64,000 bases of DNA from Rallus limicola (taxonomy: Eukaryota; Chordata; Aves; Gruiformes; Rallidae), in NCBI GenBank assembly GCA_022605955.1, contig JAKCOZ010000001.1, positions 95,884,211 through 95,948,210 on the forward strand, written 5' to 3'. The translations under genes were made by a program, and so were the position numbers. Each line of letters starts with the position of its first letter. The first letter of the stretch is position 1. Of the stretch, positions 14,026 to 26,310 are shown one piece after another. Under the pieces are notes generated by a model, which saw only the letters and a program-made list of their open reading frames with translations, ran no database searches and was not told the DNA's origin.

Positions 14026-14038
14026 CCCCCCCCCCCCC
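14026..14038. repeat. C13 homopolymer run
   Basis: Thirteen consecutive C on the plus strand, so G13 in the ROBO2 transcript strand. Run length is prone to sequencing or assembly error. Confidence 0.85.
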
Positions 14039-15758
14039 AAACATTAAAAGAACATTAATAAGGTTGCAAAATCAAGCATGCAGCACCTCAGTGCCAGACA
14101 TGCCAGAACTAAGACAGTCTGCATGTCCTTTAATCACTCCCTTTCTGTTTATGCCTTATGGGACTGGTTGCAATTATATGATCACATACTATTTCTTCAC
14201 AAAACATCTCCAGATTGTTGGTATTCATTTAATGAGCAGGTGTTTAATATTTTGCTTTAGTTGTACCATTTAGTGGGTGGCCTCCTGTCATACTATTCAA
14301 ACTTCACTTCAAAGATGGAATTATTAATTTCCTCATGACCTCCATTACACCTATCTTAATGCTTCATAAACAATTCATTTATTTTCATAACTCCTCTCTG
14401 AAGTGTGATGGAGATCTAAGAAAGCAAGGTAAAAAATATCTGCTAGATTTTGATGCTCGACCTGAGACACAAAGCTGCCAATTTTTTTTTTTAAATCAGC
14501 ATTAATTTTCCATGTTCAAAGCTCATCTTCCATTCAGTTCAGTTGCAGCTGATAAAATGTTCACCACTTTCATAAACTAGAATATTAAGTCAGAAAAATA
14601 TCGAACACAAAACCACCTGTTAATAATTATGTAAATGAGCGACAGCACCACATAGGAATTCCGTGATACTAGCAGGGGGACCTACTGGCAAGGAAAAACA
14701 TTTTTTGTCAGCAGAAGAACAGACATGCTCAAGAATCTATAGCACTTTTCCAGATGCTAGAGATAAAAAACATGTCTAGCGGGCAGAGATTCTTCTCCAC
14801 ATTTCTCCCAAGCCATTGCTTTTGTCCCACTCCTAGTCCTGACTGGGACCTGCAGGCTCCAGCAGTGTCTGGGCAAGTAAATTCAGTTCAAATGCCTCCC
14901 CACGCATTGAAACCTCAGTCTTTATTCTGTATTTTAAGTCTGTGCACCAGACATATATAACCTTCACTGCAGCTCCTTGTACCCAGTGTGCTTCATCAGA
15001 TTTTTCCTTCCCTGTTCATGTTTGCAGGGCTTGCTGCTACCCTCACCTACATGTTCTGGCCAGACTGTGACAGTGCCTCAAGTCCAGAGCTTTCCATTCC
15101 AGCCACTGGCTGTGCCAGCTCTTTCCAGCTGCAGACTGCTTCCGTATCCAATTTGTCTCCTCCTGGGCCAGGTTATCACTGTGCACAGCTAGAACCCAGC
15201 AAGTGTCCAAACCCAGTCTCCTTTCCAACCTCCCATGCTTCTCACTTCTTTGTACCTCACAGCAAACTGACTCCTCTTCACCACGTGTTTGAAATGCATT
15301 TGAACTGGAGCTTAATTTCTCTGTGTCACCCAGATGCAGCCCAACCACAACATTAAAGCAAGAAAAATCAGTTAAAGCATCATCCCAGGAGTGCAACAGT
15401 TTAGTAGCACTAAACCACAGTTGCAGGAAAATGCTGTTCAGATCTGCATTCTACCTCATGTCTCTGGCATATGAATTGATGGGTTTTTAGTATTATTTTT
15501 TGAGAGGTACATAATTTGCTACATTTGGTGAAAATTAAATAAAGCAAGTAAAATATTGTATCTCTGGCATTGTGTGTCTATTTCCCATTAAATTTCATGT
15601 CCCTATTATTCAGTATTGGGAATTTGCATTTCTCAAGCAAAAGGATCCCTCCATTCCTCTACTTCTAATCCTTCCCCATTTCCCTCCAATTTCCCCTTTC
15701 ACCTCCAAACTGAAGGAACTTCAAGATGCTTAAAGAAGTATGAACTATTTGGTCAATT

Positions 15759-15776
15759 AAAAAAAAAAAAAAAAAA
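15759..15776. repeat. A18 homopolymer run
   Basis: Eighteen consecutive A after GGTCAATT. Confidence 0.85.
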
Positions 15777-16014
15777 TCATTGAAGCAGATATCAGGCATG
15801 GAAAATTTTAGATAAAACCTTTTGGTTTGATCAACTTATTAAAATAGGACAAACTAACAAAAATATTAGTCGTCAATCTTACTGTTAAACGATGCACTTG
15901 GCCTGTCTGTAATTATGTAAATCTAGAAGGGAATATCTTAATGAAGCTTCCTGTAAGTTGCAACAGTATCTTATTCACAACTTCTCTCCTAAAAAGAGCT
16001 TGGTCTAACCCAGG

Positions 16015-16579
16015 CATCCTGGTTTCATTTGGGATAGAGTTCATTATCTTCCTAGTAGCTGGTACATTGCTGTATTTTGGATTTAGCATGAGAATAATGT
16101 TGATAACATGCTGATGGTTTAGTTGTTGCTAAGCAGTGCTTACAATTAGGTCAAGGACTTTTCAACTTCCCAGACCCTGCCAGGTGAGGAGGTGTTAGCC
16201 TTGCACAAAACGTGCGTAAGAAGCTGGGAGGGGGCACAGCAAGGACAGCTGACTCTATTCTGGCCAAAAGGATATTCCATACCATCTGATGTCATGGTCA
16301 TTATATAAGCTGGAGGAAGTTGGCCAGAGAACAGCAATAGCCGCTTGGGGACATTTTCAGTGGGCGATGAGCAATTGCATTACGTATCGCTTTTTTTGTG
16401 TATCTGATTATAATTAGTTTCTCTTCCTTTTCTGTCCTGTTCAACTGTTTTTATCTTTTTTTTTTCCCCATTCTCCTCCCCATCTCACCCCAGGGTGGGA
16501 GCGCGGGGTGGTGCGGCAGTGCAGGGACTGAATGAGCATCTGCATGGTCCTTAGCTACTCCCTGGGGTAAAACACGACA
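16015..16579 (+). mobile_element. solo LTR of an avian ERVL-type element
   Basis: About 565 bp matching the general layout of a common bird ERVL LTR. It starts around TCCTGGTTTCATTTGGGATA, has a U3 with CTGGTACATTGC and GGATATTCCATACC motifs, a TATATAA box, then GAGCAATTGCATT and a T-rich stretch, and ends near GGGGTAAAACACGACA. There is no internal region on either side, so it is a solo LTR left by LTR-LTR recombination. The expected TG start appears mutated (CA), and I could not find an exact 5-bp target duplication. It is antisense to ROBO2. Confidence 0.85.
16302..16308 (+). promoter_or_regulatory. TATA box of the solo LTR
   Basis: TATATAA within the LTR, preceded about 13 bases earlier by a CRE-like TGATGTCA. 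This is the usual core-promoter arrangement of such LTRs. Activity is unknown; transcription would run plus-strand, against ROBO2. Confidence 0.55.
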
Positions 16580-19500
16580 CCCTGCTCTGAGCTCATACAC
16601 AATACAATGGTATTTGTGTTTCAAAAGATAATCCTAAACCAAGAAATCTAGATCCAGATCAGCATCCTCATAGGTGACTTAGAGACCCTTGAATTTAAAT
16701 AATTCTGCATGTGTCTCTATGTTTGCTTGGTCTGCACACAAAAACTACTTCAGATCATGATAATAAAAGCTGTCTGTAAACAGCTAAGAAACTAACCTAT
16801 GCATATTTATGAAATTGCTACCTACCTGTGGGTGCAAAGCTGCTTATACAGGAGATGAGAAAATAAATTCTTATCATATTTTGAGAAGAACCCAGCTGAC
16901 AAGAAGGTAAACGGGTCAAGGTCATTAGGTAAATCACTTGATTCCACATCGAGGCATTTTAGGAGTATATATAGGTATTTGTTTCAGATCAGCTTCTCAA
17001 AACCGTGTATTTTCCAAAACAGTTTAGAATTTTCTAGATAATATGTAAGCCCAGATCCCAGTTAGCAAGGATGTGTACATATCAATAACTGCTATTTCCA
17101 TTTTTCACCGTTCTGCATTATTCACAGTATGAATCAGGAAAGAACAAGTTATCGCTCATGTTGTTTCCTGTATTTGTATCGCTCAGACAAACCCCTGAAT
17201 ATGTCCAATAGCTAATTATACAGCTATAAAGTGATCAGAGCGAATGCCACTGCCAATGCAATTAACATTCTTTATCTGAGATTAACTGGATTTGAGTCAC
17301 CTGCATAACTTGCTTACAATGCTAATCTCTCAGGAGACAGAGAGCTGCTGCTTGCCTAAGCGTGCTAAAGAAAGGGTTTTTTTTATGCAGCCAGGTCACA
17401 TTTAGTTCCAGAGTTCAACTTGTGAAAAAAAAATATTATTTTTTTTCCTTTTGAAATGGTTTGCCCATAAACAAACCCTTGTGGTGTAATTTAACACTGA
17501 TACTCTGTCAACAGCATTCGGAAGACAATATATTTGAGAACCAACAAGAAAGGATAATAAATTAAAATCATGGACATATATAAAAATTTTAATATAGCTA
17601 TTTTATAAGCTTTCACTGAGTAAATAAAGTACTCACTTCCCATGCTTTCTCTGATGAATATTAAAAACCTTTGAGGAGAACTATAAAATAGGTCATGGTT
17701 ATATGTCATGTCAACCAGTTGTGCTATTACTAGGGTGACCTTTATAACGTCAGAATAAACTTTGCTTGCAGTTATAGAAGGGGATTGTTAATGCAATGTG
17801 GACACACACCTACAATCTGTTGCAATGCTTGAGATAGATACTGCAAGAAAACCTACAGAACTGATCCTAACCAGAAACAGAGGAAAATCCTTCCTTGCTT
17901 TAGGTGCTGACACAAGGTAACCCCAGAACTCAATTTTTCCTCTATTTAACAATTGGTCTGAATATCAAAGTCTATTAGAGAGACTCCAATGACCTTCAGA
18001 TGTATTATTGCCCTTTCTCTGTTCCTCAAAAAGTTAGACAGCCATATATGGGACCTCAATCGAATTAAAAGGATTCTAACTACCTTAATATATTTTCTCT
18101 GCTGAGGCAACTGCTGGAGTGAAGGATTTGATGGTCCCCATAATGTAGAGGCTCAATCTGATTTAGAACTGTTTTCTCTGTCCTTGCTGGAGAGAAGTCA
18201 TCATTTATTTTTTTTTAATGCTTTAGACTTCCAGAAAGAAGTATTAAAACACAAATTAAAATGCTTTTGAATGGATTTAATAGCAAATTATTTTAAACCA
18301 GATTTTTCACTTTGGCATTCTGACGTAAGGGGAGGAAAAGAGAAACAGTAGATGGCTGGAAGTAAGTTTCCCATCAGAATGCTGTCAGTAGCATAGATAT
18401 TTTGTTAATTGCAACATGATCGGGGAAAAGTAATGCTCTTTGCCAAATCAAAGATGTGGAAGAAAACAGGATTAGGATCATACTAAATTTGCCCATGTTG
18501 GCCAAATAAATACAAAAACAATTGCAAAAGCAGATGGTTTCAGATTTAAAGACATTCTTCCTCTACTTCTTTTTAGGCATTTTTCCATTCCTCATTTGAG
18601 AATAAGCACTCATGTAGACATTACACACCTCTACACTCTAAGCAGTCCCCAAGATGCGATGAGCTTCCACAATAAAGGCACGGAGCACTGTTAAGAGGCA
18701 CATGCAAATGAAGTGGAATTACTTTTATCAATTGTTAGTGGTTTTCTCCTTTAATATAGGTCTAGAACTGTATTAATTTCTATTTTTACTGATCATTAGG
18801 TATGGACTTCGGAAGAGACCAGATCAGATCCTTTTTCACAGCAGTATGTGTATCCTGTTACAACTTGTCAGTATGTGTGGATAACATATTACAAAGGCAC
18901 ACTGGGTCTTTGCACACTGCCACAAACACACTGCAAGGGGGAAATACAAGGATTTGAAGAATAGCAGGAAGAGCTTTGCTCTGAAGGACAAATTACACAC
19001 TGCCAACATCTCTGTCTTGATCTGTGAAAGTATACCCATTTTTTGTAGTTTTTCCATGTGGCTAGGGAAGCTTCTGTGACTAATTCCCAGGATATGATAG
19101 GACAAGACTTGCTGCTAAGGTTTTCCACCTAGTCAGAGATCAGGAAAGTAAAATAGGTCACAATGTCTTCATTAAGAGGTTTTTGGATTTATTTTTTTTG
19201 TCCTGTAACATCATGTCATCATAGTATACTCTTTCTGGAACTGTAGTATCTCTTTCAGTTTGGCAATCTCTAGAGAACATCAAACACAAATACTTCTTCA
19301 AGCATCAGACAAAAATACCTCTTTATCCCACAGGACCTTATTAGTTGAAAAGAGATTCAGGTACCAAAGCTGAAATCAAAGATTAATCCAAAACAATCTT
19401 TAATATGTCTGAATTGACATATCTTTTAAGACATTTTTGTACTCTTCTTAGTTATGCTTTATATTCTTCTGAGGCTCTTCTAAATATATCTTTTTCCATT

Positions 19501-20258
19501 GCTTGATGCCAGACTCTTGAAGTTGATATATTAAGGCTTTCATTGATTTCACTGAGCTTCAGAATCAATATACAAGATATACCTTTGTACATTCTCTTCA
19601 AACATACCATTTTAAGTCCAAAGGAACAAAAAGGAGTCTGAAATAGTTAAAACAACTTGAAAACTTATCTAAGAACAGTGCAGTATTATGACAAAATGAT
19701 GAAAGGTTAACTTAAACAGAAATTCTTACTTTATTTTTCTGGCTCCATGATATGTATGTACAAACCAAGTTTTCTTATAAATTGGAACGGAACTGTTTCT
19801 GTTTTGCATTTTGCTTTGAGTCTGCTCAGCCAAAGGCTATGAGCCCAAGAACAATCAAAGCAGCCTAATTTGTATCATTTACACTTCTGAATTTGGCCTT
19901 TAGAATACTGCATCCATAGTAATAAACTACCATGCTGCCTCTTTTTGTGATTGTTAAGATTGATGGAGTAGTTATTAGCCTTCTTTAAAGGCCAACTTAC
20001 ACTCTGTGACAGACCCTGCCTTCTTTATTTACTCCTAGATTATAGCTTGGAGCTTCATAAAGGCAAAAACTAGTAGTAGTGCTTGAAAAAGAAGACTAAC
20101 AAAATGTGATGCATCATTGTCACTATTCAAAGCACAGCAATAATTTTAGGAAGCACTGCTTATATAATCAGTTTGGTTTATGAAATTTTACTGTGTTTGA
20201 CAGTTTTCTGCTAGGAGAAGAATCACGTCTTGGGAACAAAAGAAATGCTATCTGCTGA

Positions 20259-20583
20259 TGTGCTGGTTTTGGCTGGGGTAGAGTTAATTTTCTTCACAGT
20301 AGCTGGTAAGAGGCTGTGTTTTAGATTTGTACTGGAAACAGTGTTGATAACACAGGGATGTTTTCATTACTGCTGAGCAGTGCTAACACAGAGCCAAGGC
20401 CTTTGCTGCTTCTCATTGTTGTTGTTACTATTTTGCTTTGTTCTACTAAATTGTCTTTATCCCAATCCAGGAGGGTTTTGGGGTTTTTTCCCACTTTCAA
20501 TTCTCTTCCCCATCCCACTGGTAAAGAAGTGAGCAAGTGGCTATGTGGTTGTTTTAGCTGCCTGCCAGGTTAAACCACAACAA
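20259..20583 (+). mobile_element. ERVL-type LTR, internally shortened
   Basis: It opens with TGTGCTGGTTTTGGCTGGGG and AGAGTTAATTTTCTTCACAG, and ends with a typical U5 (CAATTCTCTTCCCCATCCCA … GGTTAAACCACAACA). Only about 325 bp long, it lacks much of the U3 middle seen in the LTR at 16.0 kb, including the TATA region. It abuts a second LTR piece directly. Confidence 0.82.
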
Positions 20584-20830
20584 CATCATATTCCATATAT
20601 AGCTCAGGAAGCTAGCCAGGAGGCAGATTCACTGCTTGGTAACAGACTGGGCATTGGGGTGTTTTTGCATGCAATGAGCAATTGCATTTGTACATAATTT
20701 CTTGTGGTGGTGGTATTGTTATTATTATAATTATTACTTTTTTTTTCATTCTCCTCCCCATCTGCTTGTGGGGGGACAAGTGAGCAAACGACTGCATCGT
20801 GCTCAGCTACTGGCTGGGGCTAACCCATGA
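20584..20830 (+). mobile_element. partial ERVL-type LTR (U3 end to U5)
   Basis: It starts with a degenerate ATATTCCATATATAGCTCAG (compare ATTCCATACC and TATATAAGCTGG in the solo LTR). It continues with GCAATGAGCAATTGCATTTG and ends CTGGGGCTAACCCATGACAG. It is closer to the solo LTR at 16.0 kb than to the LTR immediately before it. It directly precedes the internal gag-like region and so may be that element's 5' LTR. Confidence 0.78.
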
Positions 20831-22624
20831 CAGTCCTTTTTTGTGCCCAGCCCCTGACAACAGAGCTGCCCAGAGTGTGTCAAACCAAATTTGTTACAAG
20901 TATTCAATATACCAGTTTAATCATTACTTTTCCATTGGTCACAATGTTATTTATTCACAGAGTAGTTTCAGAATGGTGTCACGTATCAGCTTACCTGCCA
21001 TATATATGGTTATCAGTGTTTATGTGTGGTTTGTCACCTCTGGGTGTTGGATTAAAGTTACCGCTCTGCCATTTGGTGCACTGTTGGCTTATGGCCTGAT
21101 AAAACCACTGACAGTCAGGCCAGTTTTGTATTTGTATTCAGAGGTGGCCGAATCCGTACTTGGAGGCAGTGAAGTGACACCTTCATGCCCATACATTGTT
21201 AGCCATTTCTCAGAAGCTATTAATAATTCTACTTTTTACTTTTTCTCCTTGGAGAGCCAATATGTGGAAAAGACAACTTCCTTCATCTCCCTCTTCTTCT
21301 CCAGGCTAATTACAATAGCTCATGAGAATATCAAATATCTGTGGGATGTTCAGACCACCACATTTCTATTGCTAGCTCTCCTGAATGTGGTGCAGATTTT
21401 GTTTAGGGTTAAACTATTATTTAAGAATCCTACCCAGAGATCAACCACATGACATGCATTGCAGTTACTCCAAAACCTGTAAGAGGCACTGTGGATACTC
21501 CATATCCTGCAACAGGCACTGAAGCTACTTCATCCCTGTCAATAGGCACCATGGCTTCTCAAACCCTAGTGAAAAGCACTGCAACTGAACCGGAGAAGTG
21601 ACCTGTGCTGGCATCAGTTGCCCCTATACACAAGAAGAAACAGACACAAAAGTCAGATTGTTTAGTAAAGGATGACAAAGTAGGGCCATCACAAGAACAG
21701 GAAGAAGAGACAAAACCTGAGGTAACCACCCAATCTCTGTCCCTGAGAGATCTGCAAGATTTCAGTCATTGATTAGGCAAGAAACTTGTCACCTGGCTAC
21801 CTAGAGGAAGGGAACATTGATAAGGCATTTGGAAAAGGGACACAAGCCCTCAGCATCTGGAAGTGACTCTTGTCAGGCATGAGGGAAAGGCAGCCCTTCA
21901 AAGAAGTTGTTGAATGCATGGAAGTATCCAGTATGTGAGGGAATTAGCCATGTGGGAGATGGTTTATTATAAACCAAACAATGTGCAGTTACCCACAGAT
22001 CCCAATGAAGTGCAGTGTACCTGACCCATGTGACAGAGGTTTGTACAGAGTGCACAATCAGCGTATGACAAATCATTGCCCGTACTGCCCTAGAATTATG
22101 AAGAGGCACCAGTGATGAATGAAGTGATAAAGTGGGTGGTCAATTTTGACAAGAGCTAGAAAATCTCTCCCTATGGGCCTCTGTCTCAGCTTTGGAAAGA
22201 CTGTCCAAAACCTCTGAAAACCTGTTTAAGAAACTGTCCCAGAATATCCAGCTACTCAAAAAGGGTATTTTCAATTCCCCACTTGTACAGACCAGTATCA
22301 CAGCTGTCAGGAGTAAGCACTCCTTTGCTCAAGAGAGAAGACACAGAGGGCACACACCTCCAAGCACCCTGTTGTTCTACATGGGTAACCACAGACAGGA
22401 CATGAAGAAGTGGGGTGAAAAACCTACCTCGACTCTAGAGGTATGGGTATGTGAATTGCAAAACAAAACAATTTCAAAGGGGGATTCTTCCAGGGAAATT
22501 GTTGTTCCAGTCTCCAGCGGGCAGTTTTCGCGACAGAGTAGGACTGATTTTACTTCTGATCTTATAGAAGGAGCTTCTGATTTTTATTTACAGGAAATAA
22601 CAAGGATGAATCCATGTCTGCCAC
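20831..22624 (+). pseudogene. decayed ERVL leader and gag-like region
   Basis: Internal region of an endogenous retrovirus between two LTR pieces. The first 620 bp keep an open frame (frame open 20799-21452) whose C-terminal part has a hydrophobic stretch typical of the pre-gag region in this avian family. The next part (about 21450-22190) reads as gag-like sequence in several frames with stop codons and frameshifts. A last open stretch begins at 22192. Protease, reverse transcriptase, integrase and envelope are absent: the gag-like part runs straight into an LTR. This is a non-functional fossil. Assignment to ERVL rests on recognition of the LTR and gag layout, not on a database search. Confidence 0.72.
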
Positions 22625-22786
22625 AGGAACTGATGTTAATATTAGTATTTTCTGCCTTTGTTATCCTATTAAACTATCTCAATCCACAAGTGTTTTTTCC
22701 ATTCTCTTCCCCATCCGTTTGGGGCGTTTGGGAGGGGTGAGTAAGCAGCTGCTTAGTTATCAGCTGGGGTTAAATCATGACCCAGG
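22625..22786 (+). mobile_element. 3' LTR remnant of the ERVL element (R-U5)
   Basis: From about TTTGTTATCCTATTAAACTA through CATTCTCTTCCCCATCCGTT to GCTGGGGTTAAATCATGACC. It aligns with the end of the LTR at 20259-20583. The U3 part is missing, so the deletion that removed pol also removed the left part of this LTR. The open frame of the gag region reads on into it by chance. Confidence 0.78.
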
Positions 22787-22961
22787 GTTGAAAAAAAAAA
22801 CCACAACCCTACTTATTTTGTAAAAGTTCTACATCCACAACTGTTTCTCAAAAAAGGTTATTAAATGGTTACCCAGCTAAGTGGATACATTCTGCATATG
22901 GGAAACTTTCATTTTCTCCTCCTATTTCGTCTTCTTTCCAAGGTTCTTATTGTCCTCCCTT

Positions 22962-22996
22962 TAAAAACAAAAACAAAAGCAAAACCAAAAAACACC
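22962..22996. repeat. A+C-rich tract
   Basis: Runs of AAAAAC/AAAAGC/AACC type on the plus strand, so G/U-rich in the ROBO2 transcript. Similar tracts lie at 36381-36435, 43414-43444, 45279-45332, 51253-51280 and 51466-51508. Confidence 0.6.
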
Positions 22997-24884
22997 TCAT
23001 GAAAGGTGTGATCTTTTAGGCTAGATTTCCATGCTGTTCCAGTTGGGCCACCAGTTACCACTACACTGACTCAGTTTTTCCAGAGGCAATGCCTCAAGCT
23101 AAATTTACTGCACAGAGAGCCAGGAATCTGCCACGAGTCACATGCAGAAATTAACTTCAGGTACTACAGAAAAACTTGCAAAGCCAAAAGTAGCAAGTGG
23201 CTGATTCCTGGAAAGATTTGAGATCTAGTATAAAACGGTTCCTTTTCCTACAGAATAGTTTGTTTACTAAGGTCCCCTTCACACTATGGAGAGGGTTGGG
23301 CAGTTTGTCACTTGGTAAAAGAAGAGTGACATTAATAATCAGTAATTAATTCACATTCCTCTCCAGAATCAGCACCACCTGTAGGCTTGCCAGCCACTTT
23401 ATTAAATGCTCTAAGTCTCTTAGCTAAGACATCTTCATTTTAATTATAAAGCCTATTTTAAAATATAGTCAAAACAGCTAAAGTTGGGCACATGGATAAT
23501 ATACAAGTATTATACTTTTAACATATTTTTCTCAAAGGTTGCACTGTTCCCATGTTCCTCAAACCTGTGAGTCACGTTAGAGGAAGGCTGTGGACTTAAC
23601 AGATGACCCATGGTTTTGTCTGTGTTCAGTAAGGTCACTCTGAACGTCCATGGCCAATCTGATGTTTCCCAGAGTTGCTGGATTTATTTGATTTATTGTG
23701 TATGCTTAGACTGATTGGGCTGTTCAGATGATACATTGCTTCCTGGAAACATCATGGATAATGCTCTCCAGTGCACTGTGCACGCACCCACCCACATACG
23801 AGCTGCTGCCTGGAGTCCAGGACTGGAATACAGCTGTTCCGCTGGTGGAAGGCAAAGCCAAGTCACCACCTTTTGTACAGAGTGGACCAGGATGAACCTG
23901 GACACATCTATGCAGGGTGCCCAAGACATCAACACAGGGATTCAGGGCCAGGTGGCAGCCAGGCAATGGGCACAGAATAGTCAAATCATATTGTCAAACA
24001 GCAGATCATAACCTGAGTTCCTGCTTCCTGCATGCTGTTCTTGTACAGCAAGTAGGAAGGCAGGAAGGAAATACCTAGATATAAAGGGAATTTTAGATAG
24101 GAAGAAACCCAGATAGGAAAGGAATTTTATACACAATTTTCTTGAGGTAGCCTAAGCCAATTATGAAGAGTTAAAACATCTAATTTCATTTATGGCTAAT
24201 TTTGTTCAGTATTCAGAAAATAAGCTTAGATTGCATTTTATAAGTGGATTGCTATGAATAAATCCCGTAAAAAAAAAATCAGAATATTGTAATTGGCTAT
24301 GTAATATTTTACATATCAAGACAAACCTAATAGTCTTCGAAGCTCTGCTGGATATGAAATGACATGCATATTTCAGTTTTTATTCCTACAGTTCAAGGCT
24401 TTTTAGCAAATTATTTTTGTAAGGATTTCTTAAGGCTTTGTAGTTTAGAACTGCAATCTACTTGCTATCCACAGGGAGTATTACCAGAGATTATCAGTAC
24501 TTAAACTGATGAAGAAGATATGTCATGTCTCTTTTACATCTGTATAAAGGCAAAACCTCAACAGCCTGGCTGCAAAGGACACAATAATTTGATAGAGATC
24601 CTTTCTGTGGTGGGTTTTTTTGTAAGATATACTAGTTCTGCCTTTAAAAGCCATATGCTTCCATGAATCCTCAACAAACTAAGTGGAGTGGAAGCTTTCT
24701 TCCTGGAAAGCAGTATATCTTCAGACACTCATGGATCTTGTCTAGCAGAAAAATTTCTATGCGTTTTGTGAATCCCATCATATGTATTTTTAAGTTGGCC
24801 AAACAAATGTTGAAATGCACATACATGCAAACACAGAGGGCAGTATTTATGACTGGGTTTTCCAGTGCACCACACTAGACAGAA

Positions 24885-26202
24885 ACTGAAAACTCTCCAT
24901 CACTTTTGGGAAGTCAGGACAGTCTGATAACATTCTTACAGACTGGAAAAAAGGGAAATTTAACCCCCAATTTTTAAAAGGGAATAAAGGAAGACTGCCT
25001 GGAACTACAGGCTGATCAATCTGACCTCTGTGACTAGCAAGCTCATGGAGTAGGTCCTCCTGGAAACTATTTCCAGGCATATGGGAAGTAAAGAGGTGAC
25101 TGGTGAGAGCAAACATGGCTTCACTAAGGGCAAATCATGCCTAGCAAATTTAGAGGCCTTCTACGATAGGGCTATGGCACTGGTGAATAAGGGAGAGTGA
25201 CAGATGTCATCTACCCGGACTTGTGCAAAGCATTGGGCACTGTCCTGCATGATACCCTTTTTTCTAAACTGGAAAGACATGGATTTGACAGATAGACCAC
25301 TCTGCTGGATGGTTCAATTGCCGATGACACCAAGTTGCGTGGTGCACCTGACATACTGGAGGGAAGGGATGCCATCCAGAGGGACCTTGATAGACTTGAG
25401 AGGTGGTCCCATGTGAACCTCATGAAGTTCAATGAGGCCAAGTGAAAGGTTCTGTAAGTGGGTCTCAACAGTCCCAAGCACAACTAGAATGTAGGTGAAA
25501 AATGGATTGAGAGCAGCCCCAAGGACTTGGGGGTGTTGGTTGATGAAAAACTCAACATGAGCCAGCAATGCACACTTGCAGCTCAGAAAGCCAAATGTAT
25601 CTTGGGCTGCATCAAAAACAGTGTGAGCAGCAGGTCAAGGGGGGTGATTCTGCCTCTCTACTCTTCTCTCCTGAGACCCCACCTGCAGTACTGCATCCAG
25701 GTCTGGGGTCCCCAACATAAGGACAAGTACATGTTGGCATGAGTCCAGAGTAGGACTGCAAAGATGACAAGAGGGCTAGAGCACCTCTCCTATGAAGACA
25801 GGCTGTGAGAGTTGGGCTTGTTTAGCCTGAAGAAGAGAAGGTTCTGGGAAGTGGTTCTAGCAGCCTTCCTGTACCTGAAGGGGCTTTCGGGAAAGCTGGA
25901 GAGGGACTGTTTATCAAGCAGTGTGGTGATAGGACAAGGGGAAATGGCCTTAAGCTGAAAGCAGATAAATTTAGATTAGATAGTAGGAAGAAATTCTTCC
26001 CTGTGAGGGTGGTGAGGCACTGGCACAAGGTGCTCAGAGAGGCTGTGGCTGCCCCCTCCCTGGCAGTGTTCAAGGCCAGGTTGGATGGGGTTTGGGTAAC
26101 CTGGACTAGGGGAGTGTGTCCCTGCCCATGGCAGGGGGTTAGAAGTATATGGTCTTTAAAGTCCCTTCCAACTCAAAACATTCTGTGCTTCTATGATTCT
26201 AT
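24885..26202 (+). mobile_element. CR1 LINE, long copy with internal deletion
   Basis: The longest CR1 here (about 1.3 kb). Reverse transcriptase sequence begins near 24885 (CTTACAGACTGGAAAAAAGG, CATGGCTTCACTAAGGGCAA). Near 25320 it jumps from the CGGACTTGTGCAAAGCATTG region to GATGACACCAAGTTGCGTGG, the region after the catalytic motif, so a few hundred bases are missing. The remainder is continuous, including an open stretch reading [14 protein letters not shown] at 25527-25742, and ends with the CTTCTATGATTCTATA tail. Stops and frameshifts make it inactive. It is antisense to ROBO2. Confidence 0.93.
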
Positions 26203-26310
26203 AAAATTAGGATCACCTGCTGCAGAAAGGACTTTAACATTTCTATGAGAACTCTTATTGGAATTACAAAAACTCTGCTTTGATTTACGTAAAGGTGTCC
26301 CTTCTGCTGT

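Noticed and set aside
14977..15396. Overlapping 117- and 122-codon frames on opposite strands
   Set aside because: Low stop density on both strands follows from base composition. Neither product resembles a known protein.
22192..22740. 182-codon frame treated as a single protein
   Set aside because: Its right part is LTR sequence and its left part is decayed gag, so it is a chance fusion in a dead element.
21873..23935. Similar VHSVQ-x-VTW words in minus-strand frames at 21.9-22.1 and 23.7-23.9 kb
   Set aside because: The DNA similarity is only about 15 bp (around TTTGTACAGAGTG), and the first lies in antisense gag. Best explained by coincidence.
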